64,000 bases of DNA from Labilibacter marinus. GTDB lineage: Bacteria > Bacteroidota > Bacteroidia > Bacteroidales > Marinilabiliaceae. The notes under the pieces were generated by a model. It was not told the origin of the DNA and did no database searches. It saw only the letters and a list, made by a program, of their open reading frames with translations. This document shows positions 16,461 through 26,449 of this stretch, piece by piece. The stretch is from assembly GCF_001659685.2 (NCBI RefSeq), contig NZ_LXYE02000001.1:124001-188000 (forward strand), read 5' to 3'. Every line of letters starts with the position of its first letter. Within the stretch, counting starts at the first letter, position 1. Made by a program: the position numbers and the translations under genes.

Positions 16461-17633
16461 ATGACAAATCAATCTACATCTATTCGTTTTCATGTGGTAG
16501 ACGCCTTAAGAGGTTTTGCCATTGTTTCTATTATGCTTTTGCATAATATCGAGCATTTCGATTATTATTTTAAACCTACAGGTTTACCTGATTGGATGGT
16601 TAGCTTAGATACAGGTATTTGGGACACTTTATTTTTTCTGTTTGGAGGAAAATCCTATGCTATATTCGCCTTGTTATTTGGCTTAACCTTTTTTATTCAA
16701 TCCAATAATCAGGAAAAGAAAGGAAAAGATTTTAGAGGGAGGTTTGCCTGGCGTATGGTTTTGCTATTTGCATTTGGAATCTTCAATTCGGCATTTTACC
16801 AAGGCGATATACTTACGCTTTATGCGGCTGTAGGAGTCCTACTGATTCCCTTTGCTAAAGTGAACAACAAGGTGGTTCTTGCGGTAATTATTATGTTAAT
16901 TCTTCAACCACTTAATTTATATCACTTTATTACTGCGGTTCAAAATCCAGATATGGAATTGGCAAACCCTTCTTCGTGGGCTTATTTTGGTAAGGCAAAG
17001 GCCTATCTATCCGATAACTCGTTTTGGACAAATGTTGTAGGTAACCTCACTAATGGAAAGAGTGCGGTTGTTTTATGGAGTTGGGAGAATGGTCGTTTTT
17101 TCCATATGTTGGCCTTATTTCTAACGGGCATGTTAATAGGTAGAAAACAGCTTTTTGCAGAAAGTACAGGGAATAAAAAGTTTTGGATAAAGACTCTAAT
17201 TGTTTCTTCAGTTGCATTTGTTGTGTTGTTTTTTATTCAAAAAAATGCAGGTGAACATCTTACTACTAAAGCTTTAAAAAGAACATTTATGGTATTGGAG
17301 GTATCGTATACCAATCTTGCTTTTATGTTGGTGTTGGTTTCAGGGTTTACTCTATTGTTTTGGAGTAGAATAGGAGTTAAGGTTTTAAGTGTATTTTCAC
17401 CCATAGGTAAGATGAGTCTTTCTAATTATATTTTCCAGTCCATAATAGGGGCAAGTTTGTATTATGGTTTCGGATTAGGCCTTTACAAATATATAGGAGC
17501 TACCTATAGCCTTTTAATTGGTGTTGTATTAGCCATTTTGTTAGGCGTTTTCTGTACTTGGTGGGCTAAAAGATTTAAGCATGGTCCGCTAGAACGTATA
17601 TGGCATAAACTAACTTGGATAAACTTGAAGTAG
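16461..17633 (+). CDS. DUF418 multi-span membrane protein
   Basis: A 390-residue polytopic inner-membrane protein with about ten predicted helices. The start DALRGFAIVSIMLLHNI is the hallmark shared by DUF418/HGSNAT-like and acyltransferase-3 proteins; the C-terminal DUF418 block reads IGKMSLSNYIFQSIIGASLYYG. A transport or acyl-transfer role at the membrane is inferred only by superfamily. Monocistronic by spacing; it converges with the hybrid kinase, with 1 base between stops. Confidence 0.88.
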   Translation: MTNQSTSIRFHVVDALRGFAIVSIMLLHNIEHFDYYFKPTGLPDWMVSLDTGIWDTLFFLFGGKSYAIFALLFGLTFFIQSNNQEKKGKDFRGRFAWRMVLLFAFGIFNSAFYQGDILTLYAAVGVLLIPFAKVNNKVVLAVIIMLILQPLNLYHFITAVQNPDMELANPSSWAYFGKAKAYLSDNSFWTNVVGNLTNGKSAVVLWSWENGRFFHMLALFLTGMLIGRKQLFAESTGNKKFWIKTLIVSSVAFVVLFFIQKNAGEHLTTKALKRTFMVLEVSYTNLAFMLVLVSGFTLLFWSRIGVKVLSVFSPIGKMSLSNYIFQSIIGASLYYGFGLGLYKYIGATYSLLIGVVLAILLGVFCTWWAKRFKHGPLERIWHKLTWINLK

Positions 17634-17634
17634 A

Positions 17635-18759
17635 TTAAGGTACTTCTGTAAAATTAAAGTAAAAGGTAGTTTGATTAATGTAAGAGGAGGTATACGAAAT
17701 ATCTCCTCCGATACTTTTGGCCAATGATTTTGCATTAAAAAGTCCCAGTCCTGAACCTCTCTTTTCAGGATAAATATTGTTTCCTCTGTAAAAGGGATCA
17801 AATAAGGATTGTTCGCTAATCTTGTTATTCATTACTCCTTTATTCCATACTGAAAATTGCCAATCATGATGGTGTTTTTTCTTTAATTCAATTTTTACGC
17901 GACCATCTTTAGAGTAATTGACTGCATTGTCAATGATGTTACTTAATATTTTGTAAATACTTTCTTTATCAGAGTTCAAATTAATATCAGGGTTAACCAA
18001 ATTGTTTAATTCAATATTGTTCAAATTATAATATTTAAGTTTTATATCTCGAGTAATATTAGTTATCAAATTAAAAGGGTTAAAACTATGGGTGACATGG
18101 TTTGTTTGTCCTGTAATAATTAATGATGCTTCTAAAACATTTTCAACTGTATCAAGTAATTCCTTACCGCTTTTATAAACTAATTCTAAATAGGGTATGA
18201 GATGGGTATCTCCTGTTTCATTTTTAGCATATTCAGTAAATCCAAGAATACTATTTAAAGGTGTTCTTATTTCGTGCGAAATATTATTTAGAAACTCTCT
18301 TTTAAGTTTATTGGCTCGTTGCTCATTTTTTAGAGAAACCTGAAGGCTTTCCATGAGCTGTTTTTTCTCTATTTGTAATGCGTATTTTTCAAGGGCGCTG
18401 TATAAAATAGATTTTAAATGTAAATAATTCCAAGGTTTTTGAATAAACTGAAAGAACACATTAAAATTAAAGGCATTTATAACTAAATCCATATTTGTAT
18501 AGGCTGTAACAAGAATGAAAATAGCATCAGGAAACTGATCCTTAATTCTCATGACAAATGATAAACCATCTTCATCCGGCATTTTAAAATCAACCAAAAA
18601 TACAGCAATTTTATGTTCATCTAAAATCTGATTGGCTTCCGTTTTATTGCTGGCGGTTATGATATTAAAATCCTTATAGTAGCTTGTTTTAAAACCAAGT
18701 AGATTTTCTTTTTCATCATCTATGTAAAATATGGCTGGGTATTCTTTTCCATTTCTCAT
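17635..18759 (-). CDS. response regulator-histidine kinase hybrid (REC-HisKA-HATPase)
   Basis: A 374-residue soluble protein with an N-terminal receiver domain (about 8-120; DDE at 14-16, phospho-acceptor Asp57 in VDFKMPDEDG), a short coiled coil, HisKA with His162 in NISHEIRTPLNS, and a HATPase domain (N box NIIDNAVNY, G boxes near the end: KRGSGLGLFNAK). The reversed order (receiver first) marks it as an intermediate in a phosphorelay rather than a primary sensor. It is the last gene of a four-gene signalling block, 39 bases after the chemoreceptor gene. Confidence 0.93.
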   Translation of the reverse strand: MRNGKEYPAIFYIDDEKENLLGFKTSYYKDFNIITASNKTEANQILDEHKIAVFLVDFKMPDEDGLSFVMRIKDQFPDAIFILVTAYTNMDLVINAFNFNVFFQFIQKPWNYLHLKSILYSALEKYALQIEKKQLMESLQVSLKNEQRANKLKREFLNNISHEIRTPLNSILGFTEYAKNETGDTHLIPYLELVYKSGKELLDTVENVLEASLIITGQTNHVTHSFNPFNLITNITRDIKLKYYNLNNIELNNLVNPDINLNSDKESIYKILSNIIDNAVNYSKDGRVKIELKKKHHHDWQFSVWNKGVMNNKISEQSLFDPFYRGNNIYPEKRGSGLGLFNAKSLAKSIGGDISYTSSYINQTTFYFNFTEVP

Positions 18760-18798
18760 ATGATATTAGTTTATAATTGTTTTTACACAGATAATGAC

Positions 18799-20409
18799 TT
18801 ATAGTATGGCGTTATTCACTTGTAAATCGCTTACCATTTTGGTTTTAAAATAAGAGATGGATTCTTTTAACTGCTCTGATTGGCTAGCTAATTCTTCTGC
18901 ACTGCTTGCCAACTCTTCACTGGCAGATGCATTTTGCTGTGTAATACCACTAAACTGAAGAATGGCATTGTTTATTTCATTAGCTCCTTTATTCTGTTCT
19001 GTACTTCCCGCAGAAATTTCTTCAACCAAATCTGTGCTTTTTTCAACTTTTGGAATGGTAGCCTGAAGCTCGGTGTTGGTTTCTTGGGTTAATTTATAAC
19101 TTTTCTCAGCAAGACTTACTATCTTATCAGCTGCAGTTTTACTTCTTTCGGCAAGTTTTCGTACTTCAGCTGCTACCACAGAAAAACCTCTCCCTGCTTC
19201 TCCTGCGCGTGCTGCTTCAACAGCTGCATTTAATGCCAGTATATTGGTTTGGAAGGCAATATCGTTAATGATTGATATGTTTTCTGAAATAATTTTGCTT
19301 GCCTCAGAGGCTTCCTGTGTAATGGCAGATAGTTGCATTATACTATTATTAGCATCGGTTGAGATATTTACAGCGGATTTAGAATTGGCACTATTTTGCT
19401 CAATGTTTGCGGCCATTTCTTCCATGGTTGATGATACTTCCTCAATGGATGATGCCTGTTCATTGGCTCCTTCTGATATGGTTTGCGAAGTGCCACTTAA
19501 TTGCTCACTTGCTGAAGCTATTTGTTCTGATCCAACTATGATTTCTGAAATTACTGTACGGAATTTTTCTATCATTGAATTCATGCTTTGAGATAGGACC
19601 CCAATTTCATCCTTTGAAACTACGTTTATAGATACGTCTAAATCACCTTCGGCGACTAATTTTACTTTTTCAACTACCTCAATTATTGGATTGGATATTT
19701 TTTTGCCAATAACGAATGATATTAATGTAGCTACAACTAGAATAAGGATTACAGATATTAAAAACGAATATAGAATTCTTCTCATTGCGGCTTTATTTTC
19801 TTGTTCTTTGCTTTTGACAATGGTTTGAATTTCATCGATATAGTTTCCTGTTCCTACTACTAAGTTAAATGGTTCGTAGTATTTACTATAACTCCTTTTA
19901 GGGAAAGCATCGCCTCCACCTGCTTTAGGAAACCAATAATCCGTATATCCACCACCTTGTATTCCAGCATTAATAATATTTTGAATAAATAGGTTTTTTC
20001 GAGCATCTACTGCATTGTATCTATTTTGTCCTTCAGCATCTTTCCCAAGTAATACAATACAGTTGCCATCTTTGTCATCGGCCCAAAAGTAGCCACTTTC
20101 ACCATACCTAATATCTCTGAGTGTGTTAATGGCAAGTGATTTGGCTTCATCTGCGCTAATTTCTCCCGTTTTGTGCAGGTGATTAAATCTTTCAAACATG
20201 GAAATAACAGTTTCAACTTCTTGTTTAACCATTAAATCAAAGTCTTCAAGCAAGGTGTTGGCAATCATTTCAACATCTTTTTTTTGCTTGCTAGTGTTTA
20301 AAACGTAAAAAATAATTCCTCCAATTAGCCCCACGAATAAACCACAACTTATAGCTAGTAGTACAATTTTATTAGCAACCTTCTTCATTTTAGTGTGTAT
20401 TAGTTTCAA
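18799..20409 (-). CDS. methyl-accepting chemotaxis protein with single Cache sensor
   Basis: A 536-residue transmembrane chemoreceptor. TM1 is at about 13-34; the periplasmic part is a Cache type-2 domain ([14 protein letters not shown], then a [14 protein letters not shown] end); TM2 is at about 207-232; then HAMP and a long signalling domain whose tip is [24 protein letters not shown]. Cache_2 domains usually bind small organic ligands. It lies inside a kinase/regulator block, separated from the upstream regulator gene by 131 bases containing a large palindrome. There are no che genes in the window, so its output partner is unknown. Confidence 0.93.
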   Translation of the reverse strand: MKLIHTKMKKVANKIVLLAISCGLFVGLIGGIIFYVLNTSKQKKDVEMIANTLLEDFDLMVKQEVETVISMFERFNHLHKTGEISADEAKSLAINTLRDIRYGESGYFWADDKDGNCIVLLGKDAEGQNRYNAVDARKNLFIQNIINAGIQGGGYTDYWFPKAGGGDAFPKRSYSKYYEPFNLVVGTGNYIDEIQTIVKSKEQENKAAMRRILYSFLISVILILVVATLISFVIGKKISNPIIEVVEKVKLVAEGDLDVSINVVSKDEIGVLSQSMNSMIEKFRTVISEIIVGSEQIASASEQLSGTSQTISEGANEQASSIEEVSSTMEEMAANIEQNSANSKSAVNISTDANNSIMQLSAITQEASEASKIISENISIINDIAFQTNILALNAAVEAARAGEAGRGFSVVAAEVRKLAERSKTAADKIVSLAEKSYKLTQETNTELQATIPKVEKSTDLVEEISAGSTEQNKGANEINNAILQFSGITQQNASASEELASSAEELASQSEQLKESISYFKTKMVSDLQVNNAIL

Positions 20410-20499
20410 TTACACTGTTTAAATCAAATTGGCTGCCAAAGTGTGTATGTTGTATGTAGTTAGTGAGTTAGGGTTTGAGTATGAGTGTAGGTAATAAGA

Positions 20500-20543
20500 T
20501 AAATACACGATATTTAGTATATATACTAAATATCGTGTATTTA
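20500..20543. repeat. perfect 44-bp AT-rich palindrome
   Basis: Two 21-base arms (TAAATACACGATATTTAGTAT and its exact reverse complement) around a central AT form an uninterrupted palindrome. It lies at the 3' end of the NtrC-type regulator gene and includes that gene's TAA stop codon. No T-run follows on the minus strand, so it is not a classical terminator. It could be an RNA-processing or attenuation hairpin, or a dyad operator for the downstream chemoreceptor gene. Confidence 0.85.
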
Positions 20544-21983
20544 AGATTTGCTAATACCTAGTTTTTTTAGTTTGGAATCCAGAGTAGAGGGGTGAAGTTC
20601 TAAAAGCTCAGCAGCTCCACCTGCACCTCTTATTTTCCAGTTAGTATATTTAAGCACTTTTGTTAGGTATGTTTTTTCATGTTCTTCAAGACTAACGATA
20701 TTATTAGGAATTGATGTTTGTCCTGTTTGCAACCTGAGTTGCGACTTATCAATAACAAGTTTTTCTCCTTCAGATAAAACTAGATATCTTTCAATAATGT
20801 TTTCAAGTTCTCTCACATTTCCAGGCCATTGATATTTTAGTAAATGCTCTAAAGATGATGGGGAAATAGAAGATATTGTTTTGCCGTATTTTTTATTGTA
20901 TTTATTTACAAAGTGGTTTGTTAAAAGTGGAATATCTTCTTTACGTTCTCTTAAAGGCGCAATACTGACTGGGATTACGTTTAAGCGATAAAACAAATCT
21001 GCCCTAAATGTTCCTTTTTTCAATTCTGCTTCCAAATTTTTATTAGTAGCTGCAATGATTCTTACATTTACTTTTAAATTCTCAGTCCCGCCAACACGCT
21101 GTAGCTCTCCCTCTTGCAATACTCTAAGCAGTTTAGACTGAATTAAAAGAGGAAGTTCGCCTATTTCATCCAAAAAAATAGTTCCTTTATTGGCCAATTC
21201 AAATTTTCCGAATTTACGCTCGTTGGCTCCAGTAAATGAACCTTTTTCATGACCAAATAGCTCACTTTCAACTAGGTTTTCGGGAATTGCAGCACAGTTT
21301 ATTTTAATTATATTTTCTTCCGATCTATTACTTTTGCTGTGTATTTCATTTACAAAGACTTCTTTGCCAGTGCCACTTTCTCCCATTAAAAGTACGGTTG
21401 CATCTGATTTGGCAGCCATATGTACCATCTTTATGGTTTGCGTTATAGCTTTAGAGTTACCTATTATTCTGTTGCTTAAGTTATTATTAAGCTCATACTT
21501 AAGTTCAGTGTTTTCCTGTTCTAATTTGCTTTTGAGGTTACTTATCTCTTGAAAGGCTATTTCTAATTGGTTGTTTTTATTGACCAAATCACTCATTAAA
21601 AGTTCATTCTTACTTTTAAGGTTATATGTGTTAAATGCAGCAATGAGTGTTTGGTGTAAGTCGCTTAATTCCCATGGTTTAAGAAGGTATCTAAAAATAT
21701 TACCCTGGTTAATAGCTTCCATAACAGTTGAACTATCGTCAAAAGCTGTTAATATAATAATTATGGTTTTGGGGCTTTGTGTTCTAAGTATTTTTGCTAA
21801 TTCTAACCCAGTTATTTCTGGCATGCGCTGATCAGTAATAACTACTTTATATGCATGTTCTTTAAACATTTGTAAAGCTTCTTTCCCGTTAATAGCTGTG
21901 TCTACCTTATACCATTTTGAAAGGGATATTTTCAATGGCAATAAGTTATCTGTTTCGTCATCAACGTATAAAATCCGATCCAT
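20541..21983 (-). CDS. sigma-54-dependent response regulator (NtrC family)
   Basis: A 480-residue transcription activator. The receiver domain (3-118) has phospho-acceptor Asp51 in VITDQRMPE. The AAA+ domain (about 165-390) has Walker A GESGTGKE, the sigma-54 contact loop GSFTGA (a natural variant of GAFTGA) and Walker B GTIFLDEIGEL. The C-terminal Fis-type helix-turn-helix ends at residue 478 (GAAELLELHPSTLDSKLKKLG). It starts 4 bases after the histidine kinase gene, so the two form a cognate pair. Its targets should be sigma-54 promoters. Confidence 0.96.
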   Translation of the reverse strand: MDRILYVDDETDNLLPLKISLSKWYKVDTAINGKEALQMFKEHAYKVVITDQRMPEITGLELAKILRTQSPKTIIIILTAFDDSSTVMEAINQGNIFRYLLKPWELSDLHQTLIAAFNTYNLKSKNELLMSDLVNKNNQLEIAFQEISNLKSKLEQENTELKYELNNNLSNRIIGNSKAITQTIKMVHMAAKSDATVLLMGESGTGKEVFVNEIHSKSNRSEENIIKINCAAIPENLVESELFGHEKGSFTGANERKFGKFELANKGTIFLDEIGELPLLIQSKLLRVLQEGELQRVGGTENLKVNVRIIAATNKNLEAELKKGTFRADLFYRLNVIPVSIAPLRERKEDIPLLTNHFVNKYNKKYGKTISSISPSSLEHLLKYQWPGNVRELENIIERYLVLSEGEKLVIDKSQLRLQTGQTSIPNNIVSLEEHEKTYLTKVLKYTNWKIRGAGGAAELLELHPSTLDSKLKKLGISKS

Positions 21984-21987
21984 GCGT

Positions 21988-24858
21988 TTATTTTAAAGGT
22001 AGTTTAATGATAAATTCAGTGCCATTTTTTAAGGTTGGGTTTAGGTTAATTGTGCCATTATGTTCTTCAATAATGCCGTGAACAATGGCTAAACCTAAAC
22101 CAGTGCCTTTACCTACATCTTTTGTTGTGAAAAATGGGTCAAATACTTTGGAATGTAAGGGCTTATCAATTCCTGTTCCATTGTCTTTAATAGAAATGTA
22201 AACATCATTTTCTCCTTCAAGATATGTCCTGATTGTGATAGTTCCCTTTTCTTTAATAGCCTCAATAGCATTGATTAATAAATTTAAAAATACTTGTCCT
22301 AATTTACCGGCAAAACAATTAATAGAAGGGACTTCTTCGTATTTTTCTATCACCTCAATGTTGTTTTTGGTTTTATTATTTAAGATTACCAGAGTTGATT
22401 TAATAATTTCGTGTAAATCAGCTTCCACCTTTTTTTCAGAATCTAAACGAGAAAAGGTTCTGAGACCTCTCACAATTTCGGTGGTGCGCGAAACGCCATT
22501 ACGCATAGATTGAATTAATTCTGGTATGGTTTCAAATATTTCAATGGTATCTTTATTACAGCTATTACATACATTATTTTTAATATTACCTCCAATAGTC
22601 TTCGTTATCTCGTTCAAATAAATTTCTAATCCAGTAAGACCGCTATTTATAAAGTTAATTGGGTTGTTAATTTCGTGAGCTATACCGGCAGTTAAAATAC
22701 CTATTGAAGCCATTTTCTCGGATTGTACAAGTTGTTTTTGTGTTTGTTTTAAAGTGTCAATAGTGTGTTCTAGTTCATCGGTTTTAATTAATAAATCATC
22801 ATTGGTTGCATTTAATTCAGCATTGCTTTCAATGAGTAATTCGTTTAATTCTTTTACTTTTTTTGTTCGTTGATTTACCAATGATTCTAAATTAGTTTGA
22901 TGTTTAAGTAATTCGCTTTTTGCTTCCAGTAATTCGCTGTTTTTATCACTTAATTGGTGTTCTACCTTTTTTTGATGAGAAATATCTATGGCAACTCCAA
23001 TAATTCCTTGTACATTTCCTTTGTGATCTATATGAGGGATTTTGCTAGTTAAAAACCACCCTTTTTGTTCTTTCCATGACCAAGGTTCTTCGTAATTGAG
23101 TTTAGCTGTTTTTTGCTTCATTACTTCAAGGTCATCCTTAAAATATAAATCGGCTAATTCCTGATTGTAAAAGTCGGAAACATTTCGGTTTATCATTTGG
23201 CTTCTTTCTAGGCCTGCACTATCGGCCATAAACTTATTGACGTATTTAAAATGGTTTTTAGTGTCTTTATAAAAAACCAAACCAGGTATACTGTTGATGA
23301 TTAAGTGTAATTCGTCAGATAAGGATTTGTATCGTTCTTTACTTTCGATTAGTTTATTTTCTGTGTTTTTTTCATTGGTAATGTCAAATAAAATACCTTC
23401 CATAGTAAGGATATTGTTGGAGTTATCTCTAATATATCTTCCCGCTTCGTAAACCCATTTTATTTTATTTCCTACTTTAATTCTGTATTGTATTTTCCAA
23501 AAGTCATCTTGGTTAATATTGTGGCGTCTATTTTCAATAACCATTTTCACATCTTGATTATAAATGAAATGATTGTAAAAATCTATATTTTTATTTATAA
23601 AATGACTAGCTTTTAAATTACACAATGATTCAATGTTTTCGCTGATATAAATTACTTTATCGTTGTCAATAACATCTACTTGATATACCGTTCCTGGAAT
23701 GTTAGAGATGATGGATTCCAAGCGCAATTGTTTAAACTCTAATTCTTGTTTAATTCGTTTGGTTTTGTTTAAGGCGAAGGTTAATATAATGATGAAAACA
23801 AGAAGTATTAGAATAACGGTAATAATAAAGTTTACTACTTTTCTATATTTTTGAAATACAGAAATAGGTTTATGGAGGATTATACTATTAGTAGGAATTT
23901 TACTTTCATCAATATGGTTCTTTATTAATTCAGGATAATCAAAAATGTAATTGTGCGTTGTAGAGTACTGTACGGGGATGCTATCTATAGGGGTGCCCAA
24001 CAACAGTTGCAATGCTGTGTTAGCTACATCCATTCCATGGGCATATGAGTTTACAACGTATCCTCCTATGATTCCGTTTTCAATACTAAAATCCCACGAA
24101 GCATATATCGGTGCGTTGGTATTTTGAGTAATTAGTTTTGTCCCTTCGTCGTATTCATAGGTTTTTCCTAGTGCATCTCTAAAAAAGAAGGTAAGTAATA
24201 CTACGTCTGATTCTCCTAATTTTTGTAAAGACTTTTTCAACTCTTTTTCGGATATAGTATGTATAATATCGATATATGGAGTGGAATATTTTTTACGAAT
24301 GTTTTGCAACTCTCTCTGTAAATGAATGCCTGTATGCGTATCGTCAGTAATGGCAAATATTCTTTCGCACTTAGGGTGGAGGGATTTAATTAGCTCTATG
24401 TTTCTCTCTAAGTCAGCTATTTCGCTTATTCCAGTAGCATTATATAAGCTATCGTAATCAGCTTTATTAAAGTAGTTAGTTCCGCAAAATGCAATGGGTG
24501 TGTGCTTGAAAATACAAGTACGGTTGTTGTAAACAAAGTCCAATGCATTATCATCGCAGGTGATTATTAAATCAAAGGTATCCTTAAGGTATTTGATATT
24601 TATAAAGTCAATTAGACCTTGCTGAAATTCATCATCAAAATGATTTTTAGTATCCATATATTCAATGGATAAATTGATGTTGTATGGAGCAAATATATCC
24701 TCCACACCTTTCACTATATCATCTGACCATTTATAACCTTTGTGATAAGAGTTTAGAAGCAATACACTTTTGTGGGAAAGTTCGGAAGATATTTCATTTG
24801 CGAAAAGATTAGGCATTGTTACAACGAATACCAATATATATCCAAGTAGCCACTTCAC
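21988..24858 (-). CDS. histidine kinase with periplasmic substrate-binding domain and two PAS domains
   Basis: A 956-residue sensor kinase. The order is signal peptide (1-20), ABC substrate-binding-like periplasmic domain (about 30-325; VLLLNSYHKGYKWSDDIVKG and IITCDDNALDF are typical of the ABC_sub_bind family), TM (about 342-364), PAS (about 385-500), PAS with PAC (about 520-640), long coiled coil, HisKA (AGIAHEINNPINF, His near 728) and HATPase (GKGTGLGLAIVHGIIEEH). A CNSC pair sits near residues 763-766, between the phospho-acceptor helix and the next helix. It should sense a small ligand and phosphorylate the adjacent NtrC-type regulator. Confidence 0.94.
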   Translation of the reverse strand: MKWLLGYILVFVVTMPNLFANEISSELSHKSVLLLNSYHKGYKWSDDIVKGVEDIFAPYNINLSIEYMDTKNHFDDEFQQGLIDFINIKYLKDTFDLIITCDDNALDFVYNNRTCIFKHTPIAFCGTNYFNKADYDSLYNATGISEIADLERNIELIKSLHPKCERIFAITDDTHTGIHLQRELQNIRKKYSTPYIDIIHTISEKELKKSLQKLGESDVVLLTFFFRDALGKTYEYDEGTKLITQNTNAPIYASWDFSIENGIIGGYVVNSYAHGMDVANTALQLLLGTPIDSIPVQYSTTHNYIFDYPELIKNHIDESKIPTNSIILHKPISVFQKYRKVVNFIITVILILLVFIIILTFALNKTKRIKQELEFKQLRLESIISNIPGTVYQVDVIDNDKVIYISENIESLCNLKASHFINKNIDFYNHFIYNQDVKMVIENRRHNINQDDFWKIQYRIKVGNKIKWVYEAGRYIRDNSNNILTMEGILFDITNEKNTENKLIESKERYKSLSDELHLIINSIPGLVFYKDTKNHFKYVNKFMADSAGLERSQMINRNVSDFYNQELADLYFKDDLEVMKQKTAKLNYEEPWSWKEQKGWFLTSKIPHIDHKGNVQGIIGVAIDISHQKKVEHQLSDKNSELLEAKSELLKHQTNLESLVNQRTKKVKELNELLIESNAELNATNDDLLIKTDELEHTIDTLKQTQKQLVQSEKMASIGILTAGIAHEINNPINFINSGLTGLEIYLNEITKTIGGNIKNNVCNSCNKDTIEIFETIPELIQSMRNGVSRTTEIVRGLRTFSRLDSEKKVEADLHEIIKSTLVILNNKTKNNIEVIEKYEEVPSINCFAGKLGQVFLNLLINAIEAIKEKGTITIRTYLEGENDVYISIKDNGTGIDKPLHSKVFDPFFTTKDVGKGTGLGLAIVHGIIEEHNGTINLNPTLKNGTEFIIKLPLK

Positions 24859-25153
24859 GGGATTTTATTTAAAATGATGATTTCCTAAGGTAATATTAAA
24901 TTGCTATAATCAATAAAATTTGCTTGCTAATTTTAATAAATGATGTATTCTGCTTATTGTATTATAATAGTGAAGTAAATTATTGTAATCTCTTAAAGTT
25001 GAAATTTGAATAATACTGACTAAATGTTTTTTAGCTTTATTTATTATTTGTAATTGAATACAATTAAATAGCCTAAAATGCCTAATAACTTAATCGATCT
25101 ATTGAAAGAAGAGTTTACATATAAATCTAGAACGTAGACTATATAAGTAGAAT

Positions 25154-26449
25154 TTATGGATTTCTACTATTTTCCTGTTTGTTAAACCTATATCCTACTT
25201 TAAAATTCAGTCCATACGATTTACTCTTAACTTTCAAAAAGCTATGTTTCTGCATCGATAGTGAGTAATAAGGCTGAAGTTCTAAATTCCATCTTTTATT
25301 GAGCTGGTATGCATAACTAATACCAAAATTAAGTTTTGCTAAAGGGTGTATGTTTTCAAAGGCGCCAAGTTCTGTAGTTTGGCTTTTAGGATTCTCTTCA
25401 GGGATTCTCATTGAAGAGGTGTATTTTTCCGATAAGTAGAACCTAGCTACAGTTCCTAAGCTAAGAGATATACTATGTTTATTTGCTTCGTACAGTTGAT
25501 ATTTTAACTGTAACGGAATGTCTAAATATTGCCAATCTACTGACCTGAATAAAGTAGAATCTACCGAGTTTTGAACGAAAGTAGAATCATCTACAGTTAC
25601 CCATTTATAACTTGTATAATCATACGAATGATCACCATAACTGCTACCGTAATTAATTCCTCCAGAAAGGTTTAGTCGTGGACTAATGTTTCCACTGACT
25701 CCAATACCAATGGCTTTGTTTAATAAGCTCATTGAGTCTAGATTATTCTCATTGCTAATGTTGGTTAATAAATAAACTGTGTTGGGTCCAGTAAATTTTT
25801 GACTAGAATTTTTCTGCTGCTTTAAATCAATTTGTGGCCAGTTTAGTTGAAACTTCCTTTTGGTTTTTTTGTGTTCCTTTTGGGAGCTCTTTGGAGTAAT
25901 CTCAATTGTATTTAATGTTCCTAATTGAAGCTTGTATTCCTGTTGAATTATTTCTTGGCGTATAGGTAAAGCGGCCAAGGTACTTTCAGCACCTGTGTTT
26001 CTTCCAGATGTTGGATGTTGAATTTCAGGCTCAATAAAAATATATTCCTTTTTAATGATGGGTTTGTGTTGGCTTTCGGTAAATAGTATTTTGTTTTTAT
26101 CTGTTGAATTACTACTAGTTATAGCTGCTTTTTCCTTACTTTCTGCTTGCAATTGTTTTAGTTTATTTACTTCCTTTTTAAGCTCATTTACTTCTTTAGA
26201 TAAAGCTGCATTAAGCTCTATGTGTTCAGCTGTATCGGAGCTGTTTATTGTGGTGTAATACAGAGTAAGCATGATAATTAAGCCGCAACCAAGTCCGTAA
26301 AGCCATGGTTTTAACCATACAGGAGCACTGCTTTGACTACTTAAGCGCGCACTCATCTTCCCCCAAGCTTTTTCGTTAAAAGCAGGTTCATAGCCTTCAA
26401 GCTTTCGCTTTAAGCTATCCGTAAATTTATCTTCACCTGGCCTTCCCAT
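25154..26449 (-). CDS. membrane-anchored protein with outer-membrane beta-barrel-like C-terminus
   Basis: A 431-residue protein made of a cytoplasmic N-terminus (1-43, with FNEKAWGKMSARL typical of Bacteroidota anti-sigma-like proteins), one TM segment (about 45-66), a coiled coil (75-105), a disordered linker and a C-terminal beta-barrel-like domain (about 225-425) of the porin/OMP_b-brl type (alternating strands, ending YGLNFKVGYRF). It overlaps the ECF sigma gene by 17 bases and so is its likely partner. An inner-membrane helix plus a barrel in one chain would span the envelope. An anti-sigma role is inferred from context only. Confidence 0.85.
   Translation of the reverse strand: MGRPGEDKFTDSLKRKLEGYEPAFNEKAWGKMSARLSSQSSAPVWLKPWLYGLGCGLIIMLTLYYTTINSSDTAEHIELNAALSKEVNELKKEVNKLKQLQAESKEKAAITSSNSTDKNKILFTESQHKPIIKKEYIFIEPEIQHPTSGRNTGAESTLAALPIRQEIIQQEYKLQLGTLNTIEITPKSSQKEHKKTKRKFQLNWPQIDLKQQKNSSQKFTGPNTVYLLTNISNENNLDSMSLLNKAIGIGVSGNISPRLNLSGGINYGSSYGDHSYDYTSYKWVTVDDSTFVQNSVDSTLFRSVDWQYLDIPLQLKYQLYEANKHSISLSLGTVARFYLSEKYTSSMRIPEENPKSQTTELGAFENIHPLAKLNFGISYAYQLNKRWNLELQPYYSLSMQKHSFLKVKSKSYGLNFKVGYRFNKQENSRNP

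Noticed and set aside
25078-25137. Short frame starting MPNNLIDLLKEEF before the barrel-protein region
   Set aside because: The start looks like the N-terminus of DUF937-type or related proteins, but it stops after 19 residues and no continuation is seen in other frames.
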